Of a stretch of 64,000 nt of DNA, positions 20,895-31,014 are shown piece after piece. The notes under the pieces were generated by a model that searched no databases, had not been told where the DNA came from, and saw nothing but the letters and a program-made list of their open reading frames with translations. The DNA lies in NCBI RefSeq assembly GCF_030077875.1, contig NZ_JASEJT010000007.1, forward strand, positions 62,001-126,000, written 5' to 3'. Source of the DNA: Mycoplasma phocimorsus (GTDB lineage: Bacteria > Bacillota_I > Bacilli_A > Mycoplasmatales > Metamycoplasmataceae). Positions within the stretch are counted from its first letter, which is position 1; every line of letters begins with the position of its first letter. The position numbers and the translations under genes were made by a program.

Positions 20895-21860
20895 TTAATT
20901 CAATTGTTTCAAAATTTCATTATATAAATCTTCATTTTCTTTAAGAAGGGTTGTTAAATTTGAAATTCCTTGAGCAATATTTTCATTATTGTAAGAGTAT
21001 CATGTCCCTTTGCGCTCTATTACTCCTTTTTCTATAGCTAATTGAATAATTTCTCCTATTATATTTATTCCTTTTGAATAAATAATTTCAGATTCAACAG
21101 TTTTAAATGGTGGGGCTAGTTTATTTTTTACCACTTTCATTTTAATACCATTGCCAAGTGTTTCTTTGTTTTCCGTAATCTGCGATAGTTTTCTTACTTC
21201 TACTCGAATTGAAGCATAAAATTTTAATGCCCTTCCTCCAGGTGTAGTTTCAGGGTTTCCAAATATCACACCAATTTTTTCTCTTACTTGATTTATAAAA
21301 ATAATCGAAGTATTATTTTTTGATAAAGTTGCTGTTATTTTTCTTAATGCTTTTGACATTAATCTTGCTTGTGAACCAATAGTTTGATCTTTCATCTCTC
21401 CATTCAATTCTACTTCAGGTACTAAAGCTGCTACTGAATCTATTACAATAAGATCAATATGACCACTTCTAGCTAAAATATCAACAATTTCTAAAGCTTT
21501 TTCTCCGCTATCTGGTTGTGATAATAATAATTTATCAATATCAACTCCTAAATTTTTAGCATAATTCGGGTCAATAGAGTGCTCTACATCAATAAAAACT
21601 GCTGTTCCACCACGTTTTTGAACTTCAGCTATAGCATGTAAGCTCATTGTTGTTTTACCAGAAGATTCTGGTCCAAAAATTTCAATGATTCTTCCTTTGG
21701 GTCATCCATTTATTCCTAAAGCATTATTAAGGAGTAATGAACCTGTTGAAAATGTTTCTACTTCTAAAGAGGGTTTTTCACCTAGCATTAATAATGTCTC
21801 TTTTCCGTATTTTTTTTCGATCTCTTTAATGAGCTCTTTTAATTTATTTTTTTGTTCCAT
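20895..21860 (-). CDS. recA: Recombinase RecA
   Basis: 321 residues. Walker A GPESSGKT near residue 62, Walker [13 protein letters not shown], and the DNA-binding loops with RLMSKALRK and [21 protein letters not shown] are intact. ATP-dependent strand exchange and recombinational repair. The C-terminal acidic tail of proteobacterial RecA is absent; the protein ends about 25 residues short of Bacillus RecA. tRNA-Trp(UCA) lies just upstream on the same strand and could share a transcript. Confidence 0.96.
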
Positions 21861-21946
21861 ATGTTTACCTCATTCGCAATAACAAAGAGTCTTAATAAAT
21901 TCTCAAAAAAGGAAAAAATTAGGAATTTTTGTAAAAATATAAAAAA

Positions 21947-22022
21947 TGGCAGGAGTAGCAGGACTCGAACCCACAACACACGGGGTTGAAGCCCGTTGTT
22001 CTACCGATTGAACTATACTCCT
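21947..22022 (-). tRNA. tRNA-Trp (anticodon UCA), reads UGA and UGG
   Basis: The acceptor stem AGGAGTA pairs with TACTCCT; discriminator G73 and encoded CCA. Anticodon stem ACGGG/CCCGT encloses CTTCAAC, giving anticodon UCA. This tRNA explains the in-frame UGA codons throughout the window. A -10 box TATAAT at 22042-22037 precedes it. It is upstream of recA. Confidence 0.95.
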
Positions 22023-22122
22023 AATAGCCAAATATTATTATAAATTATTTTCAAAATTCAATAATAAAAAAACAGCATTATTTAAAAAAATATTTAGTTT
22101 ATAATTATTAAAAAGGAGTTTT

Positions 22123-22938
22123 ATGCCTGAATTACCGGAAGTGCGTGTTGTTGCCAAAAGTTTAAAAAATGCAATTTTAAATAAAACTATTATTGATATT
22201 GATATTATAAACACTAAATTTATTAAGGAAATTGATTCATTCACTTTTAAAAAAGCAATAATCAATCAAAAAATAATTGATATAACTAATAGAGGAAAAT
22301 TTCTTTTATTTTTTCTTTCTAATAATAATATTATTTTATCACACTTAAGAATGGAAGGAAAATATGCTACTATTAAAAAGGGAAATTTTCCAAAACATAC
22401 ATATTTAGTTTTCAAACTTGACAATGATGAATCTTTATGTTATTCTGATTCAAGAATGTTCGGAACTTTTCATTTAAGAAATATCGATAATTATAATAAA
22501 ATATTACCTCTATCAAAATTAGCAAAAATTCCTGCTGAAACAAATTTAAATGAGTTGCATTTTAAGCTACTTAAAAAGAATATTGCTATTAAAACCGCTT
22601 TACTAGACCAAAGTTTAGTAGTTGGTTTAGGAAATATTTATGTAAATGAAGCATTATGGGCATCAAAAATAAATCCTAATAGAAAAGCAAAAAATATATC
22701 TAAGGAAGAATTAAAAAATATTCTTGATAATTCAACCAGAATTATGGATGAATCAACTATTTTGGGTGGATCTACAATTTCAAGTTATCAGTCATTAAAT
22801 TTTCAAGAGGGTTCATATCAAAACTTTTTAAAAGTTCATAATAAAGAAGGGAAAAAATGTCTTAGATGCGATAACTTAATAATTAAAATAAAAGTTAATG
22901 GAAGAGGGACATATTATTGCTCTTATTGTCAAAAGTAG
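22123..22938 (+). CDS. mutM: Formamidopyrimidine-DNA glycosylase
   Basis: 271 residues. Begins MPELPEV with the catalytic Pro2 and Glu3; Lys59 in NRGKF and the VVGLGNIYVNEALW helix-two-turn-helix are conserved; the C-terminal zinc finger uses Cys246, 249, 266 and 269. Base-excision repair of 8-oxoguanine and ring-opened purines. AAAGGAG ribosome site. Convergent with hpt. Confidence 0.96.
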   Translation: MPELPEVRVVAKSLKNAILNKTIIDIDIINTKFIKEIDSFTFKKAIINQKIIDITNRGKFLLFFLSNNNIILSHLRMEGKYATIKKGNFPKHTYLVFKLDNDESLCYSDSRMFGTFHLRNIDNYNKILPLSKLAKIPAETNLNELHFKLLKKNIAIKTALLDQSLVVGLGNIYVNEALWASKINPNRKAKNISKEELKNILDNSTRIMDESTILGGSTISSYQSLNFQEGSYQNFLKVHNKEGKKCLRCDNLIIKIKVNGRGTYYCSYCQK

Positions 22939-22971
22939 GAAAACAGTAGTTTTTTAGGCTACTGTTTTTTT
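22939..22971. terminator. Bidirectional terminator mutM/hpt
   Basis: AAACAGTAG and its complement around a 9-base loop, T runs on both strands. The hpt stop codon lies inside the stem. Confidence 0.85.
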
Positions 22972-23504
22972 AGGTTATATGTCCCAATATAAGGAAGATT
23001 TCTTAAACGATCTTTTAAATCTAAACCAAAGCCAATAACAAATTCATCACCTATTTCAAAACCATATATATCTGGAAAAACATCAGTTTTTCTATGTATT
23101 TTCTTTTCAAGTAATGTAATAATTTTTAAACTTTTTGGTTTTCTTGCTAAAAGAAGTTTTTTAACTTTATCAAGTGTTTGTCCAGTATCTATAATTTCTT
23201 CTACAATTAAAATATTTTTATCTGTAATATCTCTGTCCAAGTCAAGAACAATTTTCACATTATTTGTTGACTGAAAATTATCTCCATAAGATGAAACAAT
23301 CATGAAGTCTAAAATGCACTCAACTTCAACTCCTTTTATTAATTGCATCATAAAAGGTAATGCCCCTTTTAAAAGACCTACCATAATTAGTGGTTCTTTT
23401 TCATTTTTATAGGTTTCATTAACTCAAGTAGAAAGCTCACTAATACGAGCTTCTAGTTGTTCTTGCGAAAATAAAATCTTATCTACTTCATTGTGTTTTT
23501 CCAT
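22959..23504 (-). CDS. hpt: Hypoxanthine phosphoribosyltransferase
   Basis: 181 residues. The PRPP-binding motif ILIVEEIIDTGQT (about residues 89-101; the usual acidic pair is EE), the loop VGLLKGA and the C-terminal YGFEIGDEFVIGFGLDL are type I PRTase features. Salvage of hypoxanthine and guanine to IMP and GMP, needed because mycoplasmas lack de novo purine synthesis. Ribosome site GGGGAAAG. Downstream of the tRNA cluster but separated by a terminator. Confidence 0.93.
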
Positions 23505-23554
23505 ATCTTTCCCCTTTTTATTTACAGTATTGTATAACAAAAATAAAGAAGATA

Positions 23555-23579
23555 ATAAAAAAACCTGAAACTATCAGGT
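23555..23579 (-). terminator. tRNA cluster terminator
   Basis: ACCTGA/TCAGGT hairpin followed by a T run on the minus strand, just after tRNA-Phe. Confidence 0.75.
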
Positions 23580-23592
23580 GATTTTAATCATA

Positions 23593-23668
23593 TGGTGGCT
23601 CCGGCAGGAATCGAACCAGCGACACACGGAGCTTCAATCCGTTGCTCTACCTACTGAGCTACAGAGCC
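23593..23668 (-). tRNA. tRNA-Phe (GAA)
   Basis: Anticodon loop TTGAAGC between ACGGA/TCCGT; acceptor GGCTCTG pairs CGGAGCC; CCA encoded. Last gene of the cluster. Confidence 0.95.
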
Positions 23669-23669
23669 A

Positions 23670-23745
23670 TGGCGGTCCAGACGGGGATCGAACCCGCGAT
23701 CTCCTCCGTGACAGGGAGGCGTATTAACCACTTTACCACTGGACC
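23670..23745 (-). tRNA. tRNA-Asp (GUC)
   Basis: Anticodon loop CTGTCAC between CCTCC/GGAGG; acceptor GGTCCAG with CTGGACC; discriminator G; CCA encoded. One base separates it from tRNA-Phe. Confidence 0.95.
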
Positions 23746-23747
23746 AT

Positions 23748-23824
23748 TGGTTGCGGAGATAGGACTTGAACCTATGACCTTCGGGTTATGAGCCCGACGA
23801 GCTTCCAACCTGCTCCACTCCGCG
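23748..23824 (-). tRNA. Initiator tRNA-fMet (CAU)
   Basis: Initiator rather than elongator: C1-A72 mismatch, GGG/CCC pairs flanking the CTCATAA loop, and a close match to Bacillus tRNA-fMet. Substrate of the Fmt encoded next to the cluster. Confidence 0.95.
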
Positions 23825-23858
23825 ATATGATTTTATATATATTTAATTTTAATTTAGT

Positions 23859-23875
23859 ACCTGCAAAACAGGTAT
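23859..23875 (-). other. Hairpin and possible internal promoter inside the tRNA cluster
   Basis: TACCTG, 5 bases, CAGGTA between tRNA-Ser and tRNA-fMet, without a T run. Downstream on the minus strand TATATATAAAAT could be a -10 for the fMet-Asp-Phe part. A processing stem is equally possible. Confidence 0.4.
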
Positions 23876-23876
23876 A

Positions 23877-23969
23877 TGGCGGGCAATGAGGGATTCGAAC
23901 CCCCGCGGGCCGTGAAGCCCCTGTCAGTTTTCAAGACTGATCCCTTCAGCCGGACTTGGGTAATTGCCC
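23877..23969 (-). tRNA. tRNA-Ser (UGA)
   Basis: Class II tRNA with a long variable arm; anticodon loop TTGAAAA between CAGTC-type stems gives UGA; acceptor GGGCAAT with ATTGCCC; CCA encoded. Confidence 0.93.
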
Positions 23970-23970
23970 T

Positions 23971-24047
23971 TGGTGGACCCAGCAGGACTTGAACCTGCAA
24001 CCTACCGGTTATGAGCCGGGTGCTCTAACCAATTGAGCTATAGGTCC
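23971..24047 (-). tRNA. tRNA-Ile (CAU, lysidine-modified)
   Basis: Anticodon CAT in loop CTCATAA, but acceptor GGACCTA and 3' GGTCCACCA match Bacillus tRNA-Ile2, not Met. C34 should be changed to lysidine by TilS so that it reads AUA. The position between Met and Ser matches the Bacillus cluster. Confidence 0.85.
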
Positions 24048-24064
24048 TACTGTGTATTTCCGTA

Positions 24065-24141
24065 TGGTAGCACTGAAGAGGCTCGAACTCTTGACCTTCC
24101 GGATATGAACCGGACGCTCTAACCAACTGAGCTACAGTGCC
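24065..24141 (-). tRNA. Elongator tRNA-Met (CAU)
   Basis: Anticodon loop TTCATAT; acceptor GGCACTG with CAGTGCT; the GCTACCA end is typical of elongator Met. Normal 1-72 pair, unlike tRNA-fMet. Confidence 0.88.
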
Positions 24142-24144
24142 ATA

Positions 24145-24221
24145 TGGTGGAGAGGAAGGGAGTCGAACCCTCTACCTCCTGCGTGCAAGGCAGGCGCTCT
24201 AGCCAGGTGAGCTACCCCCCC
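24145..24221 (-). tRNA. tRNA-Ala (UGC)
   Basis: Anticodon loop CTTGCAC between CCTGC/GCAGG. The acceptor begins with seven G and has the G3-U70 wobble that specifies alanine. CCA encoded. Confidence 0.95.
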
Positions 24222-24224
24222 AAA

Positions 24225-24301
24225 TGGTGAAGAAGACAGGATTTGAACCTGCGACCACTACGTCCCAAACGTAGCGCTCTGCCAAGCTGAGCTACTTCTC
24301 C
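24225..24301 (-). tRNA. tRNA-Pro (UGG)
   Basis: Anticodon loop TTTGGGA between CTACG/CGTAG; acceptor GGAGAAG with CTTCTTC; CCA encoded. First gene of the cluster; the order Pro-Ala-Met-Ile-Ser-fMet-Asp-Phe equals part of the Bacillus trnB block. Confidence 0.95.
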
Positions 24302-24318
24302 GCATTATTTGCTAATTT

Positions 24319-24324
24319 ATTATA
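24319..24324 (-). promoter_or_regulatory. tRNA cluster -10 box
   Basis: TATAAT (minus strand, context AGTATAATAAAT) 17 bases before tRNA-Pro. A weak TTTAAA-type -35 region lies upstream. Back to back with the fmt promoter region. Confidence 0.6.
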
Positions 24325-24439
24325 CTATAAAATAAAAATTGTTTAAAACTTTTTTTATTTTTTTCTCAACTTGACTATTATTATTATATATAAAATTATT
24401 TTTTAAAAATATATTTTTGTAAAAATAAAAAGGAGAAAT

Positions 24440-25273
24440 ATGAAGGTCGTTTTGTGTGGTACACCAAGCTTTGCTGTTCCTGTTTTTGAAGAAATTAATA
24501 ATAATATTAATGTTATTGCTATTATAACACAACCTGATACACCCTCAAATAGAGGACAAAAATTGAATGAAAGCGCAGTTGCAACTTGAGCAAAAGAAAA
24601 GGGAATTAAATTATTTAAACCTAATAAAATAGGCGAAATATATGAAGAGCTGAAAGAATTGGATTATGATATTATGTTAACCTTTGCTTTTGGTCAATAT
24701 ATTCCAGAAAAAGTACTTGAATTACCTAAAATAGCATCAGTAAATATTCACGGCTCTTTACTTCCTAAATATAGGGGGGCAAGTCCGGTTCAATATACTT
24801 TATTAAATAATGATGAATATGCTGGTATAAATTTGATTTATATGACTAAAGATATGGATGCTGGTGATATTATTTTTGAAGCTAAATTAAAAATTCAAGA
24901 AGAAGATACAACAAGTAAGTTATTTGTAAAATTAGCAAATTTAGCTAAAGAAAATATTGTTGAATGACTAAATAAGCTTTACAAAAATGATATTGTTATT
25001 ACTAAACAAGATGAAACACTTATTACATTAACAAAAAAATTACAAAAAGAAAATGGTGAATTAAGTCAATGCGATGATATACAAACAAATTTAAATAAAA
25101 TTAGAGCTTATGCCGATAATCCTGGAGCTTTTTATTTTAATAATGGAAAAAGAGTGAAAGTATTTATGGCTAAAAAAGAAATTATTAAGAATGCGCCAGT
25201 CATTCCATGTGCCAATGGCAATCTATATGCAACTGATTATCAATTTGAATCTAAAAAAAGAATTAAATTATAA
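24440..25273 (+). CDS. fmt: Methionyl-tRNA formyltransferase
   Basis: 277 residues. N-terminal VLCGTPSFAVPVFEE, the formyl-folate motif with catalytic Asn/His in NIHGSLLPKYRGASPVQ, and MDAGDI are conserved. Formylates Met-tRNA-fMet for initiation. The C-terminal OB-like domain is shorter than in E. coli (315 residues). AAAAGGAG ribosome site 8 bases before ATG. Confidence 0.95.
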
Positions 25274-25279
25274 ATAAAA

Positions 25280-25306
25280 AATGTCAAGGTTTCCTTGATA
25301 TTTTTA
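25280..25306. terminator. Bidirectional terminator fmt/rmuC
   Basis: TCAAGG, 3 bases, CCTTGA with T-rich flanks between convergent genes; overlaps the rmuC stop. Confidence 0.7.
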
Positions 25307-26569
25307 TTCTTCTTCTTTTTCTATAACAGTTAATGCTTTTGTAACACTTGGGTTAATTTTGTTTGATATTTTAGTAATTGTATCTGTTAAATTATTTGCA
25401 GTTGTTAAATCATCGATTATTTTTTGTGCTTTGTTTTTTGAATTATCTAAATATTTTTTAATATTAGCAAATTTCTTTTGAATATTATCAAGCAGCTCTT
25501 GAATATTTCCAATATGCTTGTTAGTTTCAAAATTCTTTCATTGTAATAAAATGTGATTAATAAAAAAAGTAATTGTTGAAGGGCCAGCTAAAAACACTTT
25601 ATATTTGTTTTGTAATTCAAAATTAAATTCGCCATCTTCAACAGCTTGTGCATAAATTGAATCACTAGGTAAAAACATAATTGCATAATCGGTAGTAATG
25701 CCTTGCTTCAAATATTTTTTAGATATTGATTCAGCTTGTGATTTAATTGCAGTTTTAAATTGTTTTTTAAGTTTTTTTAATTCTTCTTTTGAGTTAGCTT
25801 CAAAAATTTTATTGTAAGCTTCGATTGGAAATTTTGAATCAATTGGTAAAAATTGTTTTTCGTTTTTCTTGCTAATAACTTCAACAACAAAATCTACAAT
25901 CTCATTCTTGATTTCTACTTCATGCTCATTTTTTAATTTTGAAAGATTAACTTGTGATTTTCATAAAACATTTTCATTGCTTAAATTATTAGTAAGTATT
26001 TTTTGTAATGATATTTCACCAAAAATCCCTCTCACTTTTGGATCATTAAATGTTCTATTTAATTTTTCTAGTGATTTATCAACAGTTTCAACTTTTTGAA
26101 GATTATTCGTTAAATCATTCATACTTTGATTAATTGAAGTAAAATGCTCTTGAAGTTGTTTTGACAATTTAGATTCAAAATGTGCATCCATTTCTTCTTT
26201 AATTTTTGCTAATTGTAGATTGTTATTCTTTTCCAAATCATTAAGAGTTGTTTTTGTCTCTTGTTGAATTTCTTTAATTCCATTATTAATTTCTTTAATT
26301 AAATCAATCATTTTATTATTGATCAATTCAATAATATTTTGATTAAAATTATTAATTTTTTCTATTAGAGCTTCTGACAACTTATTTATTGAATCATAAT
26401 TTAAATTCAATAAAGTTAAAATAGATGAAAAATTTTCATGCATTTTTTCTTTAAACTCTTGCGCTTTTTTATTTTTATCTTTTTTTTGAAAATAAAAAAC
26501 AATATTTAATATTATTATCAAAAAACTTAAAGCTATTAAAAATGCTAGAAGTCAATAAATATTATTCAT
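25304..26569 (-). CDS. rmuC: DNA recombination protein RmuC family
   Basis: 421 residues. One N-terminal membrane helix (about 3-24), then about 150 residues of coiled coil (many Glu/Lys/Asn heptads), then the conserved RmuC core beginning VRGIFGEISLQKIL and continuing through FLPIDSKFPIEAYNKI. RmuC limits rearrangement at inverted repeats in E. coli and is predicted to be a nuclease. It is separated from the infB operon by a terminator. Confidence 0.88.
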
Positions 26570-26600
26570 AAATCCTTTTCCTCTTTGTTTTAAAACAAAT

Positions 26601-26633
26601 CAGAACAAGTAGAATTTTCCTTGTTCTGATTAT
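26601..26633 (-). terminator. Terminator after nusA-infB operon
   Basis: ATCAGAACAAG and its complement with a 10-base loop, followed on the minus strand by TTTGTTTT. Located between the small membrane protein and rmuC. Confidence 0.75.
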
Positions 26634-26635
26634 TT

Positions 26636-26911
26636 TTAAATTATTTTGTTATTGCCTAATATTATAAGAATTATTATGATTAAAATAGAAACGCCTAATA
26701 ATCCAATTGAAATTAAAAAGAAACGATCAAGTTTTTTCTTAATATTTTTTGAATTTAAAGATACAAAATCTTCATATGTAGGTTTTCTTGGTACTTTAAC
26801 TGAAACATTATTTTCAAAGTCTACTGGACAAAATCCTGCTTTAGGCTCAGAAACTATTTCTGCTTCAAATTCGTTACCTTGTTCTATATTTTTTTCTTCA
26901 TCAAAAAACAT
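26636..26911 (-). CDS. Small C-tail-anchored membrane protein
   Basis: 91 residues. An acidic, polar N-terminal half with a single Cys (residue 28), a Lys-rich stretch (about 54-62), then one hydrophobic helix (about 65-85) near the C-terminus. Strong ribosome site AAGGAGG. It starts 11 bases after infB and ends the nusA-ylxR-infB operon. No family recognised; the topology suggests a cytoplasmic domain tethered to the membrane. Confidence 0.7.
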   Translation of the reverse strand: MFFDEEKNIEQGNEFEAEIVSEPKAGFCPVDFENNVSVKVPRKPTYEDFVSLNSKNIKKKLDRFFLISIGLLGVSILIIIILIILGNNKII

Positions 26912-26922
26912 CTTGTGCCTCC

Positions 26923-28725
26923 TTAGTTAATTTTAACTTCTTCTCAAAATTCAAGAACATCATCTTCTTGAATATTATTGAATCCTTTAATATGTAATCC
27001 AAATGTTTTACCTTTTACTACTTCTTTAGCATCATTTAATTCTCTTCTTAATGAATCAATAAATCCAAAATGAATTACATGATTATTTCTAATAACTTTT
27101 ACTTTAGAATTATATCTCACAACTCCCTCATCTTGAACGCAACCAGCAATTTTTCCTACCTTTGAATAAGTAAATACCTTAATAATGTGAGCAAGACCAA
27201 TTTTTTTATCTTCGTAAATAGGCATTTCATTATTTGAAAGAATTAATTCAACATCTTCAATAATCTTATAAATTGTTGAGTGAGTTGTATGTTTAATACC
27301 CATACTTTTAGCACCTTGTCTAATAACTGCATCAGGCTTTACATTAAAACAAAAAATATAAGCGCCTGATGTTTGAGCTAAAAGAAGATCAGATTTTGTT
27401 AATTGACCGCCTGCAGATGATATTACTCTAATAATTGCATCATTATTAGATTTTTTATCAATAGCGCCCTTAATTGCTTCAGCAGTACCTTGAGTATCTG
27501 ATTTAATTATTACATTAATTATTTTTTTGCCGTCATTATCAACATCTTGAGATTTTTCATATAAATTTACTTTTTTATCATGTTCTTCTTTTTCAGTTGC
27601 TAATTTTTTTGCAAATTTCTCATCCTTAAATCCTACAAAGCGATCACCTGCAAGTGGAAGATAATTAAGTCCCGTCACAAGAACAGGCGTGCCTGGATGG
27701 GCATGTTTAAGCTCATTATAATTAGAATCCATTAATTTTCTTACGCGACCATATTTACTTCCAGCTACAATAAAATCACCTTTATATAAAGTTCCATTTT
27801 CAACAATAAGAGTAGTAACAGAACCAACGCCTTTATCAAGTTTTGATTCTATAACAGTTCCTATTGGATACCTTCTTCTATTAGCTTTTAAATCTAAAAG
27901 TTCAGCTAAAAGAGTAATTCTATCAAATAATTCATCAATACCCTTGCCTTGAAGAGCAGAACCTAATACAACTTGAGTGTCACCGCCATATTCTTCAACA
28001 ATAACATCTTCGGCTGAAAGCTCAGCTTTTATTCTCTCAATGTCTTTATTGGGTTTATCAATTTTATTAATAAACACAATCATTGGCACTTTAGCTGCTT
28101 TTGAGTGAGCTATTGCTTCCTTGGTTTGTGGCATAACCCCATCATCAGCTGCAACTACTAAAACAACTATATCAGTTATTTTTGCGCCTCTTGAACGCAT
28201 TTGAGTAAATGCTTCATGACCTGGTGTATCAATAAAAGTAATTTTTTTCTTTTTATGAATAACTTGATATGCACCAGTATGTTGTGTAATTCCATGCGAC
28301 TCAGTTTCAACAATATTAGTTTTTCTTATTTTATCTATAAGAGTAGTTTTACCATGATCAACATGACCCATAACAGTAACTACCGGAGGACGAGAAGTTA
28401 ATTGAGAATCATCATCCACAAATTCAACTTCATTTAAAAAGTTAGAGGCATTAATTTCATTTTCTTTTTTTATATCAATTCCGCGATCAAAACAAACTTC
28501 AGCAATTTCTTCTTCGCTTAAAGCATATGTAAGTGGGTATGCTTTTCCTTTTAATAAAAAATACTTAATTAATTCATTTGCATTAATCTTAAGTTTTGAG
28601 GCTAAATCAGCCACACTCATCTTTCCAGAATAAATTAATACTCCATCCTTAACTTCAGATACTACATCCTTTAATTGAGATTTTATTTGTTCTATATTTG
28701 ATGTTTGATGTCTTTTATCAGCCAT
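26923..28725 (-). CDS. infB: Translation initiation factor IF-2
   Basis: 600 residues. Short N-terminal IF2_N-like part, then the GTPase with G1 GHVDHGKT (near 116), G3 DTPGHE and G4 NKID, and domains II-IV. GTPase that places fMet-tRNA on the ribosome. It lacks the long N-terminal extension of E. coli IF-2, as usual in mollicutes. The last residues are WEEVKIN with UGA for Trp. GGAGG ribosome site overlaps the end of ylxR. Confidence 0.96.
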
Positions 28726-28987
28726 AATTCTCTACCTCCTTGATTATTTCATTGTAGATTGTTTTATCAACATTCATTCTAAAAGCTTTGTTGATAATTT
28801 TCTTACTTAAAGCTTGCAATATAATATTTTTATCTTTAATTAAATATGCTCCTCTACCCTTAAGTTGAAGATTTCAATCAACTTTTATAATATTATTTTT
28901 ATCTTTGTTGATTCTTAGTAATGAATCTATAGGTAGAATTTGATTTGTATAAACACACTTTCTTGTAATACTATTCTCAATCTTCAT
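28715..28987 (-). CDS. ylxR: YlxR-family RNA-binding protein
   Basis: About 90 residues. TRKCVYTNQ, a middle LLRI segment and the diagnostic KGRGAYL motif identify YlxR, a small protein that in some bacteria modulates RNase P. It is read through two UGA codons, one of them just before the TAA. The 5' end overlaps nusA and the 3' end overlaps infB, so it is translationally coupled. An ATG one codon upstream (28990) is an alternative start. Confidence 0.85.
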
Positions 28988-30548
28988 CATCAATGTCATC
29001 AAAATCAAAATCACCAAGTGTGTCTACCAAATCTTTATCAGCGGTGTAATCTTTCATTTGTTGTTCAATTACAACAAGATCTTCATCATCTTTTGATTCA
29101 ATAATTTTATCTAAATCTTCTTGTTTTACATTAAAATCAAAATTATTATCTTTTAATTTTACTGCTTTTTTAACGAAATCAGTAGTTGATTTTGTTTCAA
29201 CTTTATCCTCTTCATCTTCAATTTGAGTTTTATACTCATTCATTTCAGATAAAATTAATTGAAGATCTTTATCGGCTGTAAAATCTCTTGGACGATAGGT
29301 ATTTTCGCTTCTTTGAAATCTTGGCATAAATGAGTTTCTTCTCATATTTGGGTTATATACTTGATTAAGTTCTTCAAGTTCTTCACCTTGAATATTACCA
29401 TTATATTGGAATCTCATATTTTGTTCAATTGCTTGCGCAAAACTTAAAACATTAATTTTAATTTTTAATAAATCAGCGATTAATGAAACATTAATTCCTT
29501 TTTTACCAATAGCAAGCGATAATTGAGAGTTAGGAACAATAACATCAAAGCTGCTTAATTTTTGATTATAAACAATAGATACTACTCTTGAAGGCGAAAA
29601 TGCATTTGCTATATATTTCAAAAAGTTTTCATCATATTTAATAATATCAATTAATTCTCCACCCAATTTAGCTGAAACTGCAGAAATTCTTGAACCATCT
29701 CTACCAATAATTGAGCCAATTTCATCAAAATTAAATGTTACACCCTCTGCTTTAGCAATAGCAACTTTAGCTCTTTCTCCTGCTACTCTGGAAATATTAA
29801 CAATCTTAATAAGACCTTGGGCTAATTCTGGAATTTCATTTGCTAATTCAATTTTTAATAACTCGTTTGATGATGTGGAAAGAATGATCTGTGAATGTTT
29901 GGTATCTTCTAAAACATTTTCAATAAATGCATCAATTTCAGTAATATTATCGTGATTTTCAATTAATTTTTTATTTGCAAATCGCAATGGTAAAAAGGCA
30001 GGAGTTTCATCTTTAATAATCAAAGCATTAAATCCTTGTTTTCCTTTAGTAGTAATTTTCACTTTTACAATTGTTCCAATTTTATCTTTAAAATTAGCAT
30101 AAATATTTTCTTTTACTTTTTTGCTTAAAGCCTGTCTAAATTGAGAAATAATTGCATTTTGCACTTTCCCATGAAGACTTTTTATTTCAAATGTTTTAAC
30201 TACTAAATCATCAATTTCTGATTCTTGTGAAATTTTTTTAGCTTCTGATAACTTAATAAAAGTTAATTCATTAGCAATTTTTTCAATATCGTCTTCTTTA
30301 AGTGTTAAAAATAAATCGCTGAACTCTTCATCTGAATAAACAATAAATTCCTTATTTATTCAAATATTTTTTTCATCTTGATCAATATCAATAGTAACAT
30401 TAGCATCAGGATCATATTTTGCTATAACCTCTTTAATTGATTCTTTAAAAAGTTCTAATACTATTTCCTTTTCAATTTTTTTAGTTGAAGCTACCTCTTC
30501 AAATAACAAATTAAAATCAAATGATTCATTGAAATTTTGATTTGCCAT
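28971..30548 (-). CDS. nusA: Transcription factor NusA
   Basis: 525 residues. N-terminal RNA-polymerase-binding domain, S1 domain (about 135-200), two KH domains (EIGSIIGRDGSRISAV and LSLAIGKKGINVSLIADL) and an acidic C-terminal tail of about 130 residues rich in Asp/Glu. Modulates pausing, termination and rrn antitermination. First gene of nusA-ylxR-infB. The acidic tail replaces the E. coli AR repeats. Confidence 0.95.
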
Positions 30549-30640
30549 ATTTTCCTTTCGATTTTTTATAAATATTTAATTAAATAAAAAGCTACGCAAG
30601 CGCAACTTTTTTGATTACAAACTGCTTTTTAATTATAGCA
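30549..30640 (-). promoter_or_regulatory. nusA promoter and hairpin in the leader
   Basis: TATAAT at 30637-30632 (minus strand) predicts a start near 30625. The leader then has a 7-base-pair hairpin (AGTTGCG/CGTAGCT, with G-U pairs, 30607-30590) followed directly by TTTTTATTT. This looks like an intrinsic terminator placed before the AAAGGA ribosome site, so attenuation of the operon is possible. Confidence 0.45.
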
Positions 30641-30755
30641 ACATATTAAATATTTTTATAAAATAAATTTTTAAATAATATAATAATAAAATATAATATG
30701 TATTAATTTATTAATAATAAATGTAATTTAATGCCTTTTTATTTGTTATAAAAAA

Positions 30756-30783
30756 TTGATAAAAATAAAAATGCTGTTATAAT
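30756..30783 (+). promoter_or_regulatory. tRNA-Ser(GCU) promoter
   Basis: TTGATA, 16 bases, TATAAT; the -10 ends 10 bases before the mature 5' end. One of the most complete promoters in the window. Confidence 0.7.
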
Positions 30784-30793
30784 TATTTCATAT

Positions 30794-30884
30794 GGGTTAG
30801 TACTCAAGAGGCTGAAGAGGCGGTCCTGCTAAGACTGTAGGGGAAGCAATTCCCGCGAAGGTTCAAATCCTTTCTAACCCGCCA
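30794..30884 (+). tRNA. tRNA-Ser (GCU)
   Basis: Class II tRNA with long variable arm; anticodon stem CGGTC/GACTG encloses CTGCTAA (GCU); acceptor GGGTTAG with CTAACCC; CCA encoded; T run follows. Confidence 0.95.
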
Positions 30885-31014
30885 TTTTTTTATGCTTTTT
30901 TTATGTGGTAATTTTTATCTGTTTATTTTTCATTTAATATAACTATTTATTTAAATGCATTTATTTCATTAAATATAATTATAAAAATAATATAAAAATA
31001 GTAAAGGACAATTT

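Noticed and set aside
23971-24141. Two elongator Met tRNAs
   Set aside because: Only the tRNA at 24065 has Met features; the one at 23971 matches tRNA-Ile2, whose CAU anticodon is modified to read AUA.
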